From Mycobacterium sp. 1164985.4 (GTDB lineage Bacteria; Actinomycetota; Actinomycetes; Mycobacteriales; Mycobacteriaceae), in contig NZ_LZMD01000104.1 of the NCBI RefSeq assembly GCF_001668575.1, positions 1 through 62,574 on the forward strand: a stretch of 62,574 nt of DNA. Reading direction: 5' to 3'. Below the pieces are notes generated by a model. That model made no database searches and was not told the DNA's origin. It was given only the letters and a program-made list of their open reading frames with translations. Shown piece by piece: positions 1 to 7,529 of this stretch; positions within the stretch are counted from its first letter, which is position 1; each line of letters begins with the position of its first letter. The position numbers and the translations under genes were made by a program.

Positions 1-262
1 AATCCCTCGCCGTGGATGTCGAGGAACTCGGTGAAGACGCTCGGCGCCTCGCTCTGCTGCTGGATGAGCTCGAGCTGCATATCGCCGCTGTTGCTCAGCG
101 CCAGCGACTGGGTGATCTCACACGGCTCGCCGCGATAGCGCGCGGCCAGCGTCAGATCCCGCATGACAAACCAGGGCCCCACCCCCAGCTCGAGCTCATC
201 CAGCAGCAGAGCGAGGCGCCGAGCGTCTTCACCGAGTTCCTCGACATCCACGGCGAGGGATT
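1..262. repeat. Fold-back inverted repeat at the left end (arms 1-77 and 186-262)
   Basis: Bases 1-77 are the exact reverse complement of 186-262, and the match stops at the next base pair (78 against 185). The 108-base spacer 78-185, read on the minus strand, encodes residues such as WFVMRDLTLAARY in the frame that runs into the VOC protein at base 186. The true chromosomal order is therefore probably reverse complement of 185-78, then 186 onward. Bases 1-185 are a reversed copy joined at 185/186. This looks like an assembly end artefact, not a biological palindrome. Confidence 0.9.
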
Positions 263-524
263 CCATCAGTTCGCCTACTGGGCAACCGATTTCGACGCCA
301 CCATGCGCGCGGTTGCCGAGGCGGGCTGGCCGGTCGTGTGGTCGGGCGGCGAGGACGTCGGTACCCGCTTCGCTTACGTCGAACCGCCGGCCGGCCGGGC
401 GCAGGTCGCGCAGATCATCGAGATCATGGAGCTCACCGACATCACCAGCGGGATGGCGTCGTTCGTGCGCGACGCCGCGGCGAACTGGGACGGCAGCGAC
501 CCGATCCGCGCTCTGGGCGGCTGA
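186..524 (+). CDS. VOC (glyoxalase/bleomycin-resistance fold) family protein, C-terminal part; 5' part inverted at window edge
   Basis: The reliable plus-strand part starts at the fold junction and encodes about 112 residues ending at the TGA at 522-524. It includes the stretch HGEGFHQFAYW and a VGTRFAYVEP strand, as in the second half of a VOC domain (the superfamily of glyoxalases, extradiol dioxygenases and related metal enzymes). Another 36 codons of the same protein lie on the minus strand at 185-78 and join in frame at CAG 186. The open frame that reads plus-strand bases 12-185 is artefactual. The substrate is unknown. The gene converges on the crotonase gene with an 11-base gap. It may belong to the neighbouring CoA-ester catabolic cluster, but that is inferred from position only. 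Confidence 0.7.
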   Translation, partial: QLELIQQQSEAPSVFTEFLDIHGEGFHQFAYWATDFDATMRAVAEAGWPVVWSGGEDVGTRFAYVEPPAGRAQVAQIIEIMELTDITSGMASFVRDAAANWDGSDPIRALGG

Positions 525-535
525 TCGCCCAGGAG

Positions 536-1252
536 TTACTTGCCGCGATTCATGGCCTGGTCGGCGGCGGCCCAGTGCTCGTCGGAGACCCACAGTCGCG
601 CGAACGCGGTCACGGCGTCGTCGGTCGAGGCGCCCTTCATCACACGCTTGATCTCGCCGGCGGCCCGGTGAGCGAGCTTGCGGGCGACGGCGCGCCAGTC
701 GTCGTCGAACGTCTCCCGCGCGATCACCCGGTCGATCAGGCCTATGCGCTCGGCTTCGTCGGCCGACAGGATCGTGCCGGTACCGGCCAACAGCAACGCC
801 TTGCTGTAGCCGACGAGCTCGACGAGCCGCTCGGCGCCGCCCCACGCCGGCATGATCTCGAGCGCCACCTGGTTGAAGCCGATCTTGATGTCGGAGGCGG
901 CGAGCCGGATGTCGGCCGCGGTTGCGAACTCCGCCCCGCCGCCGAGCGCATGGCCGTTGAGCACCGCGATGGTCACGCCGGGAAACGCGACGATGCGATC
1001 GCACACCGCACGCATCCGCCGCGCCATCGCGGCCGCGTCGGCCTCGGTGCGCAGGGTTGCGAGCTGTTTGAGGTCACCGCCTGAGACGAACGCCCGATCG
1101 CCGGCGCCCTTGACCACCAGCGCCGTTGCGCCCGCGGCGCGGTCGAGCGCGTCGTCCAGCTGCTCCATGGTCTCGGGCGCGATCGCGTTGCGCGCCTGCG
1201 GCCGGTCGATGGTGATGACCGCCAAGCCGTCGTCCAACTCGAGGTCCACCAT
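536..1252 (-). CDS. Enoyl-CoA hydratase/isomerase (crotonase) family protein
   Basis: The protein has 238 residues, a normal length for a single crotonase domain. The first oxyanion-hole region is FVSGGDL, and NGHALGGGAEFATAADIR carries the first conserved Glu. At the place of the second catalytic Glu of true hydratases (the QPE of FGQPE) the sequence reads FNQVAL, so that Glu is missing. The enzyme may therefore be an isomerase, hydrolase or other crotonase rather than a hydratase. The start at 1252 was chosen because GGAG lies a few bases upstream; a longer reading frame upstream would run into the divergent promoter. It is transcribed divergently from the acyl-CoA ligase at 1343, with a shared 90-base promoter region holding two palindrome copies. 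Confidence 0.85.
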   Translation of the reverse strand: MVDLELDDGLAVITIDRPQARNAIAPETMEQLDDALDRAAGATALVVKGAGDRAFVSGGDLKQLATLRTEADAAAMARRMRAVCDRIVAFPGVTIAVLNGHALGGGAEFATAADIRLAASDIKIGFNQVALEIMPAWGGAERLVELVGYSKALLLAGTGTILSADEAERIGLIDRVIARETFDDDWRAVARKLAHRAAGEIKRVMKGASTDDAVTAFARLWVSDEHWAAADQAMNRGK

Positions 1253-1270
1253 CAATCGTTCTCCATTTGC

Positions 1271-1307
1271 GATATTGGCATTCTCGGATTCAGAGAATAG
1301 CATCGCC
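1271..1307. promoter_or_regulatory. Candidate operator pair in divergent promoter (GAGAAT-N3-ATTCTC type)
   Basis: Two 15-base sites lie in tandem, 22 bases apart centre to centre: GATATTGGCATTCTC (1271-1285), with a perfect right half, and GAGAATAGCATCGCC (1293-1307), with a perfect left half. Between them ATTCTC and GAGAAT also form an inverted repeat (1280-1298). The same 15-base pattern is perfect at 3089 and nearly perfect at 5874. This suggests that one dimeric repressor, perhaps of the TetR class, controls the crotonase and ligase genes. The regulator is not visible in the window. Confidence 0.5.
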
Positions 1308-1342
1308 TCGAGTCGGAGCAGCCGCCTGAGTATGGGGAGTCC

Positions 1343-2923
1343 ATGCGCAACATCCCGGTCGAGCTGACCAAACGCTACGAGGAGGAAGGTTGGTGGACCC
1401 CGGACACGCTCGGTGAGCTGCTGGCCCGCCACCTGGCCCAGAACCCCGACACCGGATTCTGGGTGCACTCCGACGTCCGGCCGTACGCGGGCACGTTCGC
1501 CGATGTCGAACTGCGGGCCCGTCGCCTCGCGGCGGGTCTGCACAAGCGAGGCGTCGGCCCCGGCGACGTCGTGGCGCTACAGCTGCCCAACTGGATGGAG
1601 GCCGCCGTTGCCTTCTGGGCTTCGGCGTTCCTCGGTGCGGTCGTGGTGCCGATCGTGCATTTCTACGGCCGCAAGGAACTCGCCCACATCCTGGCGACAG
1701 CGCGGCCGAAAGTTCTCATCACCGCACGGGAATTCGGTCGGATGGTGTTCGCGCCGGACTTGGTCGCCGACGTCCCGATCGTGGCGCTGGTGGGGGCCGA
1801 CGAGCGCTTGCGCGAGGAGCATGTCCACAGCTTCGACGAACTTCTCGACGACGCCCCGATGTCGGGCACCTTGGCCACCGACCCGGCGGGCCCGGCGCTG
1901 ATCGCATTCACCTCGGGCACCACGAGTAAGCCGAAAGGTGTTGTGCACAGCCATCAGACGCTGGGCTTCGAGACTCGCCAGCTGCTCGAGAACTACCCCA
2001 AGGACCGCGGACGGCAGCTCACCGCGACGCCGATCGGTCACTTCATCGGCATGCTCGGTGCGTTCCTCATCCCGGTGCTCGAGGGCGCCCCGATCGATCT
2101 GTGCGACGTGTGGGATCCGGGCAAGGTGCTCAAACTCATGGAGACCGAAGGCATGTCGATCGGCGGCGGGCCGCCGTACTTCGTCACCAGCCTGCTCGAC
2201 CATCCGGACTGCACCGACGCACACCGCTCCCGGTTCACCACCGTCGGCCTCGGCGGATCCACCGTCCCCGCAGCGGTGACGCGTCGGCTCGCCGACTTGG
2301 GGTTCTTCGTGTTCCGCTCTTACGGCAGCACCGAGCATCCCTCCATCACCGGCTCGCGGCCCACCGCGCCCGAGGACAAGCGGCTCTACACCGACGGCGA
2401 TGCGCGCCCCGGCGTCGAGATCAAGCTGACCGAAGACGGCGAGATCCTCTCGCGCGGACCGGATCTGTGCCTGGGTTACACCGACGACGAGATGACCAGG
2501 CGCGCTTTCGATGACGACGGCTGGTACCACACCGGCGACGTCGGGGTGCTCGACGAGGACGGCTACCTGACCATCACCGACCGCAAGGCCGACGTGATCA
2601 TCCGAGGGGGAGAGAACATCTCCGCCCTCGAGGTCGAAGAGGTGCTGCTCGGCATGCCCAGCGTCGCCGAAGCGGTCGTCGTGGCAGCACCTGACGACCG
2701 GCTCGGTGAGCGTGCCGCGGCGGTGCTGCGCATCCGGGCGGGCGGTGCCATGCCGACGCTCGAGCAGGTGCGCACCCACTTCAAGCGGGCCGGTGTCGCG
2801 ATCCAGAAGTGGCCGGAGGAGCTGCACGAGGTGCCCGAGGGGCAGGACTATCCGCGCACCGCGAGCGGGAAGGTGCAGAAGGTCGTCCTTCGTGAGCAGG
2901 TGCGGGCCAAAGCGCGGAATTGA
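1343..2923 (+). CDS. Acyl-CoA synthetase (AMP-dependent ligase, FadD-like)
   Basis: This 526-residue member of the ANL superfamily activates a carboxylic acid to its CoA thioester through an acyl-adenylate. Motifs in order are the phosphate-binding loop FTSGTTSKPKGVVHSH (about residue 190), YGSTEHPSITGS, the hinge motif DGWYHTGDVGVLDEDGY (about 392-408), DRKADVIIRGGENISALEVE, and the C-terminal catalytic Lys in PRTASGKVQK. The GGGGAG just upstream supports the ATG at 1343. Length and motifs resemble ligases for medium or cyclic acids, but the substrate cannot be read from sequence. It is divergent from the crotonase gene and shares its putative operator. Confidence 0.9.
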   Translation: MRNIPVELTKRYEEEGWWTPDTLGELLARHLAQNPDTGFWVHSDVRPYAGTFADVELRARRLAAGLHKRGVGPGDVVALQLPNWMEAAVAFWASAFLGAVVVPIVHFYGRKELAHILATARPKVLITAREFGRMVFAPDLVADVPIVALVGADERLREEHVHSFDELLDDAPMSGTLATDPAGPALIAFTSGTTSKPKGVVHSHQTLGFETRQLLENYPKDRGRQLTATPIGHFIGMLGAFLIPVLEGAPIDLCDVWDPGKVLKLMETEGMSIGGGPPYFVTSLLDHPDCTDAHRSRFTTVGLGGSTVPAAVTRRLADLGFFVFRSYGSTEHPSITGSRPTAPEDKRLYTDGDARPGVEIKLTEDGEILSRGPDLCLGYTDDEMTRRAFDDDGWYHTGDVGVLDEDGYLTITDRKADVIIRGGENISALEVEEVLLGMPSVAEAVVVAAPDDRLGERAAAVLRIRAGGAMPTLEQVRTHFKRAGVAIQKWPEELHEVPEGQDYPRTASGKVQKVVLREQVRAKARN

Positions 2924-2948
2924 GTCCGCCGGCGCCGCGCTGCCGCCC

Positions 2949-3012
2949 TCGCGAAACGTACGCCAGGGTCGTGACTCGCGGCCGACCCACAGCCCTGGTG
3001 TACGTCTCGCGA
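2949..3012. repeat. Long imperfect inverted repeat (REP-like hairpin)
   Basis: Arms 2949-2968 and 2993-3012 match at 18 of 20 positions and have a 24-base spacer. The arms are of the form TCGCGA-ACGTAC-CCAGGG with its complement. It lies in the 202-base gap between the ligase and the amidohydrolase. No T-run follows, so an intrinsic terminator is less likely than a dispersed REP-like repeat. No copy was found elsewhere in this window by eye. Confidence 0.6.
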
Positions 3013-3088
3013 ACAACATTGGAGCGCGGAAGTGCGTCCGCGGGCGACAACCATTTGGCCGAAGGCGCATTGCGCAGCCGACACCTAT

Positions 3089-3103
3089 GAGAATAGGATT
3101 CTC
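3089..3103. promoter_or_regulatory. Perfect palindrome GAGAATAGGATTCTC upstream of amidohydrolase
   Basis: This is a perfect GAGAAT-N3-ATTCTC dyad ending 22 bases before the amidohydrolase start and 9 bases before its AAAGGAG ribosome site. A repressor bound here would overlap the likely transcription start. It is the best copy of the motif also seen at 1271-1307 and 5874-5888. Confidence 0.6.
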
Positions 3104-3125
3104 CCGAGACGAAAAGGAGTGTTCC

Positions 3126-4316
3126 ATGGGGCAACTGTCACATCGGGTCGACATCCCGTTCCCGCTGTTCGACGCGGACAACCACCTGTACGAGCCGCCG
3201 GAGGCGATGACCAAGTACCTGCCCAAGGAGTACAAGGACGTCGTCCAGTACGTCGAGGTCAACGGGCGCACCAAGATCGCCATCAAGGGCCAGATCAGCA
3301 ACTACATCCCGAACCCGACGTTCTCCGTGGTCGCCAAGCCGGGTGCCTGGGAGGAGTACTTCAAGTTCGGCAACCCCGACGGCAAGAGCAAGCGCGAGCT
3401 GTTCGGCGAGCCGATGCGCTCGATCCCCGCGTTCTTCGAGCCGGGCCCTCGCCTGGAGTTGATGAACGAGCTGGGCGTCGACCGCTCGCTGATGTTCCCG
3501 ACGCTGGCCAGCCTCATCGAGGAGCGGTTGCGCGACGATCCGGTCGCGATCCACGTCATCATCCACTCGCTGAACCAATGGCTCGATGAGGTCTGGGGCT
3601 TCAACTACCAGAACCGCATCTTCACCACCCCGGTGATCACGCTGCCCATCGTCGAGAAGGCGATCGAGGAGCTGGACTGGGCGGTCAAGCGAGGCGCCCG
3701 CGCCATCCTGATCCGCCCCGCGCCGGTGCCTGGCTTCCGCGGTCCGCGCTCCTTCGCGCTGCCCGAGTTCGACCCGTTCTGGGAGAAGTGCGTCGAGTAC
3801 GACGTGTTCATCGGCATGCACTCGTCCGACAGCGGCTACTCGCGGTACACCTCCGAGTGGGACGGCGCCGCGCAGGAGATGCTGCCCTTCCAGACCAACG
3901 CAATGTCGATCCTCAACGAGTGGCGCCCGATCCAGGATGCGGTGGCCTCGTGGGTGATTCACGGTGCGCTGTTCCGGCACCCGAAGCTCAAGGTCGGGAT
4001 CGTCGAGGCGGGTTCGAAGTGGATGTTCCCGCTGCTGGACTCCATGGCCGAGGTGTACAAGAAGGCCCCCGAGGCCTTCCTGGGCAACCCGATCGAGGAG
4101 ATCAAGAACCGCATCTACGTCAGCCCGTTCTACGAGGAGGGCATCGACGACCTGATCAACCTGATCGGTGTGGAGCAGGTGCTCTACGGGTCCGACTGGC
4201 CGCATCCGGAGGGCCTGGCCGAGCCGACCCACTACGTGACCGCACTCGAGCACCTGTCGGTCGAGGATCAGGCGAAGATCATGGGCGGCAACCTGGGTCG
4301 CCTCGTCACCGTGTGA
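3126..4316 (+). CDS. Amidohydrolase family protein (amidohydrolase_2, ACMSD-like TIM barrel)
   Basis: The protein has 396 residues. The N-terminal metal motif is FDADNHLYEPPEA (about residues 15-27; Asp-x-x-His type). A central GMHSSDSG and a late HGALF provide further His ligands, and YGSDWPHPEG near residue 357 carries the usual barrel-end Asp. These are the marks of the amidohydrolase_2 family, which includes metal-dependent decarboxylases and C-C or C-N hydrolases. The start at 3126 has AAAGGAG at a normal distance. It overlaps the following ligase by four bases (GTGA), so the two are surely cotranscribed. The substrate is unknown; an acid released here could be activated by the downstream ligase. 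Confidence 0.85.
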   Translation: MGQLSHRVDIPFPLFDADNHLYEPPEAMTKYLPKEYKDVVQYVEVNGRTKIAIKGQISNYIPNPTFSVVAKPGAWEEYFKFGNPDGKSKRELFGEPMRSIPAFFEPGPRLELMNELGVDRSLMFPTLASLIEERLRDDPVAIHVIIHSLNQWLDEVWGFNYQNRIFTTPVITLPIVEKAIEELDWAVKRGARAILIRPAPVPGFRGPRSFALPEFDPFWEKCVEYDVFIGMHSSDSGYSRYTSEWDGAAQEMLPFQTNAMSILNEWRPIQDAVASWVIHGALFRHPKLKVGIVEAGSKWMFPLLDSMAEVYKKAPEAFLGNPIEEIKNRIYVSPFYEEGIDDLINLIGVEQVLYGSDWPHPEGLAEPTHYVTALEHLSVEDQAKIMGGNLGRLVTV

Positions 4317-5779
4317 CCCAGCACCCCACCTGGGAGACCATCCCCGGGATGGTCTTGAGCGCAGCGGACCGTTTCGGCGACGCGGAAGCGATCGTCGACG
4401 GTCCGTTGCGCTTGTCCTTCGCCGAGGCCGTGCAGCGGATCCGTTGCGCGGCAGGCGCATTCGCGGACCTCGGCATCGCCAAAGGCGATCGGCTCGCCAT
4501 CTGGGCTCCCAACTCCGCCGATTGGATCATCGCGGCTTTCGGCCTGCTGGCCGCCGGCGGCGTGCTGGTTCCGGTCAACACCCGGTTCAAACCGGAGGAG
4601 GCGGCCGACGTCATCGGTCGCAGCGGCGCGAAGGCCGTGCTGATTCAGAAGGACTTCCTCGGCCTGGACTATTCGGTGACCACCGACGCGCCGGTGATCG
4701 ACCTGGGGTCGGGCTTCCTGTCCTCCGGCAAACCGTTCGATCGCGTCGCGGAGCTGACGGGCTCCGACATCGCCGACGTCATCTTCACGTCGGGCACCAC
4801 GGGCAGGCCCAAGGGCGCGATGATGAATCACCGCCAGACGCTGCGCGCGTACGAGGAGTGGGCGACCCTCGCCGATCTGCGCGAAGGCGATCGCTACCTG
4901 ATGATCAACCCGTACTTCCATACGTTCGGGCTCAAGGCCGGGCTCATCGCGTCCTTCCTGCGGGGCGCCACGATGCTTCCCGTCGCCGCGTTCGATGTCG
5001 ACCGTGTCGTCGGGCTCATCGAGAGCGAACGCATCACAATGCTGCCCGGCCCGCCGACGCTGTACCACTCGCTGCTGACCGTTGCCGACAAGGACCGGCT
5101 CGCATCGCTGCGGGCGGGCGTGACGGGGGCGGCCGACATCCCGGTCGAGCTGATCCGCCGGATCCGCGATGAGTTGCCGTTCGGCAGCCTGATGACCGGC
5201 TATGGGCTCACCGAGGCCGGCAACGTGACGTTGTCCCGTCCAGGAGACAGCCCCGAGGACGTCGCGACCACGGCTGGCCTACCGTGCGAAGGCGTGGAGG
5301 TCCGCATCGCCGACGACGGCGAGGTGCTGGTGCGCGGCTACAACGTCATGCAGGGCTACCTCGACGACCCCGCTGCAACGGCCGACGCGATCGACGCCGA
5401 CGGCTTCCTGCACACCGGCGATCTCGGCGAATTCACCGACTCGGGCCGCTTGAGGATCGTCGGGCGCAAGAAGGACATGTTCATCGTCGGCGGCTTCAAT
5501 GCCTATCCCGCCGAGATCGAGGGATTCCTGCTCGAGCACCCCGCGGTCGCGCAGGCGGCGGTCATCGGGGTGCCGGACGATAGATTGGGCCAGGTCGGCA
5601 AGGCGTTCATCGTGCGCAGTACGGGTCACGACGACGTCACAGGTGAGGACCTCATTTCGTGGAGCCGGGAAAGAATGGCGGGATTCAAGGTGCCCCGCTC
5701 TGTAGAGTTCCTCGACAGCCTGCCGTTGAATGCCACCGGCAAGGTGATGAAGGACCGCCTTCAGGACAATCGCCGCTGA
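4313..5779 (+). CDS. Acyl-CoA synthetase (FadD3-like ANL ligase)
   Basis: The protein has 488 residues and starts with a GTG that overlaps the amidohydrolase stop. ANL motifs are present in order: FTSGTTGRPKGAMMNHRQ (about residue 161), GYGLTEAGNV, DGFLHTGDLGEFTDSGRL, GRKKDMFIVGGFNAYPAEIE, and the catalytic Lys in PLNATGKVMK. General appearance is close to FadD3-type ligases of ring-degradation pathways, but the HIP-CoA assignment is not justified by sequence alone. It is the second ligase of the cluster and probably acts on the product or substrate of the coupled amidohydrolase. Confidence 0.85.
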   Translation: MTQHPTWETIPGMVLSAADRFGDAEAIVDGPLRLSFAEAVQRIRCAAGAFADLGIAKGDRLAIWAPNSADWIIAAFGLLAAGGVLVPVNTRFKPEEAADVIGRSGAKAVLIQKDFLGLDYSVTTDAPVIDLGSGFLSSGKPFDRVAELTGSDIADVIFTSGTTGRPKGAMMNHRQTLRAYEEWATLADLREGDRYLMINPYFHTFGLKAGLIASFLRGATMLPVAAFDVDRVVGLIESERITMLPGPPTLYHSLLTVADKDRLASLRAGVTGAADIPVELIRRIRDELPFGSLMTGYGLTEAGNVTLSRPGDSPEDVATTAGLPCEGVEVRIADDGEVLVRGYNVMQGYLDDPAATADAIDADGFLHTGDLGEFTDSGRLRIVGRKKDMFIVGGFNAYPAEIEGFLLEHPAVAQAAVIGVPDDRLGQVGKAFIVRSTGHDDVTGEDLISWSRERMAGFKVPRSVEFLDSLPLNATGKVMKDRLQDNRR

Positions 5780-5873
5780 GCTCCCGCACAGCGCGTAAAT
5801 AGCATTTCCGCAGGAAGACGATGTTTGCCGGGCGGTGCCCACACGGGTATCGTCGCGGCGATACTCAAAAATC

Positions 5874-5888
5874 GATAATGGCATTCTC
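5874..5888. promoter_or_regulatory. Third copy of the GAGAAT-N3-ATTCTC motif (one mismatch)
   Basis: The sequence is GATAATGGCATTCTC, one base away from the dyad. It lies 31 bases upstream of the GTG at 5919, in the gap after the second ligase. It would place the Mce-associated-like pair under the same regulator as the ligase and amidohydrolase genes. Confidence 0.45.
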
Positions 5889-5918
5889 ACATGTGGGTGA
5901 AGCAGTAAGGAGGGCGCT

Positions 5919-6869
5919 GTGCCGTCATTCAGGCGCCGCGAGTCGGTGATCGACGCGGACCGCGTCGAAAAACCGCCGCAGGACGACCCTGAGCAGCGGT
6001 CGGCGGAGTCGGACGAGGCGCTGCGCCTCGCCGAGGAGGCAGAGGCCGAAGCGGCCGAGGCGGAGGCGATCGCTGCCGCCGCCCGTGCTCGGGCCAAGGC
6101 CATCCGGTTGCGCAGGCAGGCTGCCGAGGCCAAAGGTTCCGCCCCGGCCGACGAGAAGTCCGATGAGGAGGTTGTCGAGCCCCAGGAGACCGTGGCCGAC
6201 TCGACGACCACCGACGTCGGGACTGACACCGAAGCCGAACAGCAGACGGCGGCCGAACCCGACACCGACGCCGCCTCCAGTGCCGCGGCCGACGAAGCGG
6301 TCGGTGCCGAAGCCGTTGCGCCCGAGGAAGCCGTCGCGACCGAGGAAGTCGAGACCTCGAAGCGCCGCCGCCTGCGGATGCTGCGGATCCGGTGGAAGAT
6401 TGTCGCGGCGGTCGTCGCAGTCGTCCTGATCCTCGCGTTCGGCGCCGCGAGCGGTTACATGGTCTGGCAGCACCGGCTGGCGGAACAGAACCGGCAGGAG
6501 GCCGCCGAATTCACCGCGGCCGCCCGGCAGAGCGTCGTGACGCTGATGTCGCTGGACTTCAATCGGGCGAAGGAGGACGTGCAGCGCATCATCGACAACT
6601 CCACCGGCCAGTTCAAGCAGGATTTTGAGGCCCAGGCCGAGGACTTCACCAACGTGGCCAAGGAGTCCAAGGTCGTCACCGAGGTCACCGTCAACACCGC
6701 CGCGCTGACGTCGAAGACCGACAACAACGCCACCGCACTGGTGTCGGCCACCTCGCGGGTCACCAACACCGCGGGCGCCAATCAGGAGCCGCGCTCCTGG
6801 CGTCTGAAGGTCGACCTGGTTCGCGAGGGTGACCAGATCAAGATGTCGAAAGTCGAGTTCGTACCGTGA
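5919..6869 (+). CDS. Mce-associated membrane protein-like
   Basis: The protein has 316 residues and uses a GTG start preceded by TAAGGAGGG. The first 150 or so residues are acidic and alanine-rich (EAEAEAAEAEA-type), probably a cytoplasmic, partly helical tail. A basic patch SKRRRLRM and one membrane helix (about residues 158-180, VAAVVAVVLILAFGAASGYM) follow. The C-terminal domain of about 130 residues, outside the cell, carries DFNRAKEDVQRIIDNSTGQF, the typical pattern of Mce-associated proteins. Such proteins usually sit at the end of mce operons; no mce genes are here. The next gene overlaps it by four bases and has the same architecture. Confidence 0.75.
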   Translation: MPSFRRRESVIDADRVEKPPQDDPEQRSAESDEALRLAEEAEAEAAEAEAIAAAARARAKAIRLRRQAAEAKGSAPADEKSDEEVVEPQETVADSTTTDVGTDTEAEQQTAAEPDTDAASSAAADEAVGAEAVAPEEAVATEEVETSKRRRLRMLRIRWKIVAAVVAVVLILAFGAASGYMVWQHRLAEQNRQEAAEFTAAARQSVVTLMSLDFNRAKEDVQRIIDNSTGQFKQDFEAQAEDFTNVAKESKVVTEVTVNTAALTSKTDNNATALVSATSRVTNTAGANQEPRSWRLKVDLVREGDQIKMSKVEFVP

Positions 6870-7519
6870 GCACCGAAGCCAACACCGACGAGGCCGACGT
6901 GAAGACCACGGCTTCAGACGAACCGGAATCGACGGCCGTGGAACCGGAGTCGACGGCCGCCGAGGAATCGGACGCCACCGAGAAGGGCGACGAGGATCCC
7001 GCCGAGAACAGCCGTCCGAAAGTTCGGGGCGGCGTGCGGCGGCATCTCGGCGCCATCCTGCTGACGGTCCTGCTCGTGATCTCCGCAGGCGTGGCCGCGT
7101 GGCTGTACTTCGCCCAGTACCGACCGGACCAGCAGGTCAACGCCGACGCGCAGAAGGTCGCGCTGGAGGCGGCGAAGTCGGGCACCGTGGCGCTGTTGTC
7201 GTACGCCCCGGATTCGATGGAGCAGGATTTCACGAACGCGAAATCGCACCTCACTGGCGACTTCCTGAACTACTACACCCAGTTCACCGAGCAGATCGTG
7301 ACCCCGGCGGTCAAGGAGAAGCAGGTCAAGACCAGCGCGGCGGTCGTCGAGGCCGGTGTGGCCGAGATGCATCCCGACACCGCGACCGTGTTGGTGTTCG
7401 TCAATCAGACGACGGTCAGCAAGGAGAATCCCGACGGTGCCTTCGCCGCGAGCGCGGTCAAGGTCGGCCTGACCAAATCCGACGGCCACTGGCTGATCAA
7501 CAAGTTCGACCCCGTGTAG
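6866..7519 (+). CDS. Second Mce-associated membrane protein-like
   Basis: The protein has 217 residues with a GTG start inside the previous gene's end (GTGA overlap). A Glu/Thr-rich N-terminus of about 50 residues is followed by one membrane helix (about 67-88, GAILLTVLLVISAGVAAWLY) and an outer domain with SMEQDFTNAKSHLTGDFLNYY, the same motif as its partner. The two are probably tandem paralogues that act as a pair at the membrane, as in mce loci where two such proteins follow the Mce subunits. Function is unproven. Confidence 0.75.
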   Translation: MSTEANTDEADVKTTASDEPESTAVEPESTAAEESDATEKGDEDPAENSRPKVRGGVRRHLGAILLTVLLVISAGVAAWLYFAQYRPDQQVNADAQKVALEAAKSGTVALLSYAPDSMEQDFTNAKSHLTGDFLNYYTQFTEQIVTPAVKEKQVKTSAAVVEAGVAEMHPDTATVLVFVNQTTVSKENPDGAFAASAVKVGLTKSDGHWLINKFDPV

Positions 7520-7529
7520 CGTCGGCGCC

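Noticed and set aside
12..185. Open reading frame on the plus strand as the N-terminus of the VOC protein
   Set aside because: It reads the reversed copy of the same locus. The VOC-like sequence of this stretch is on the minus strand and joins in frame at 186.
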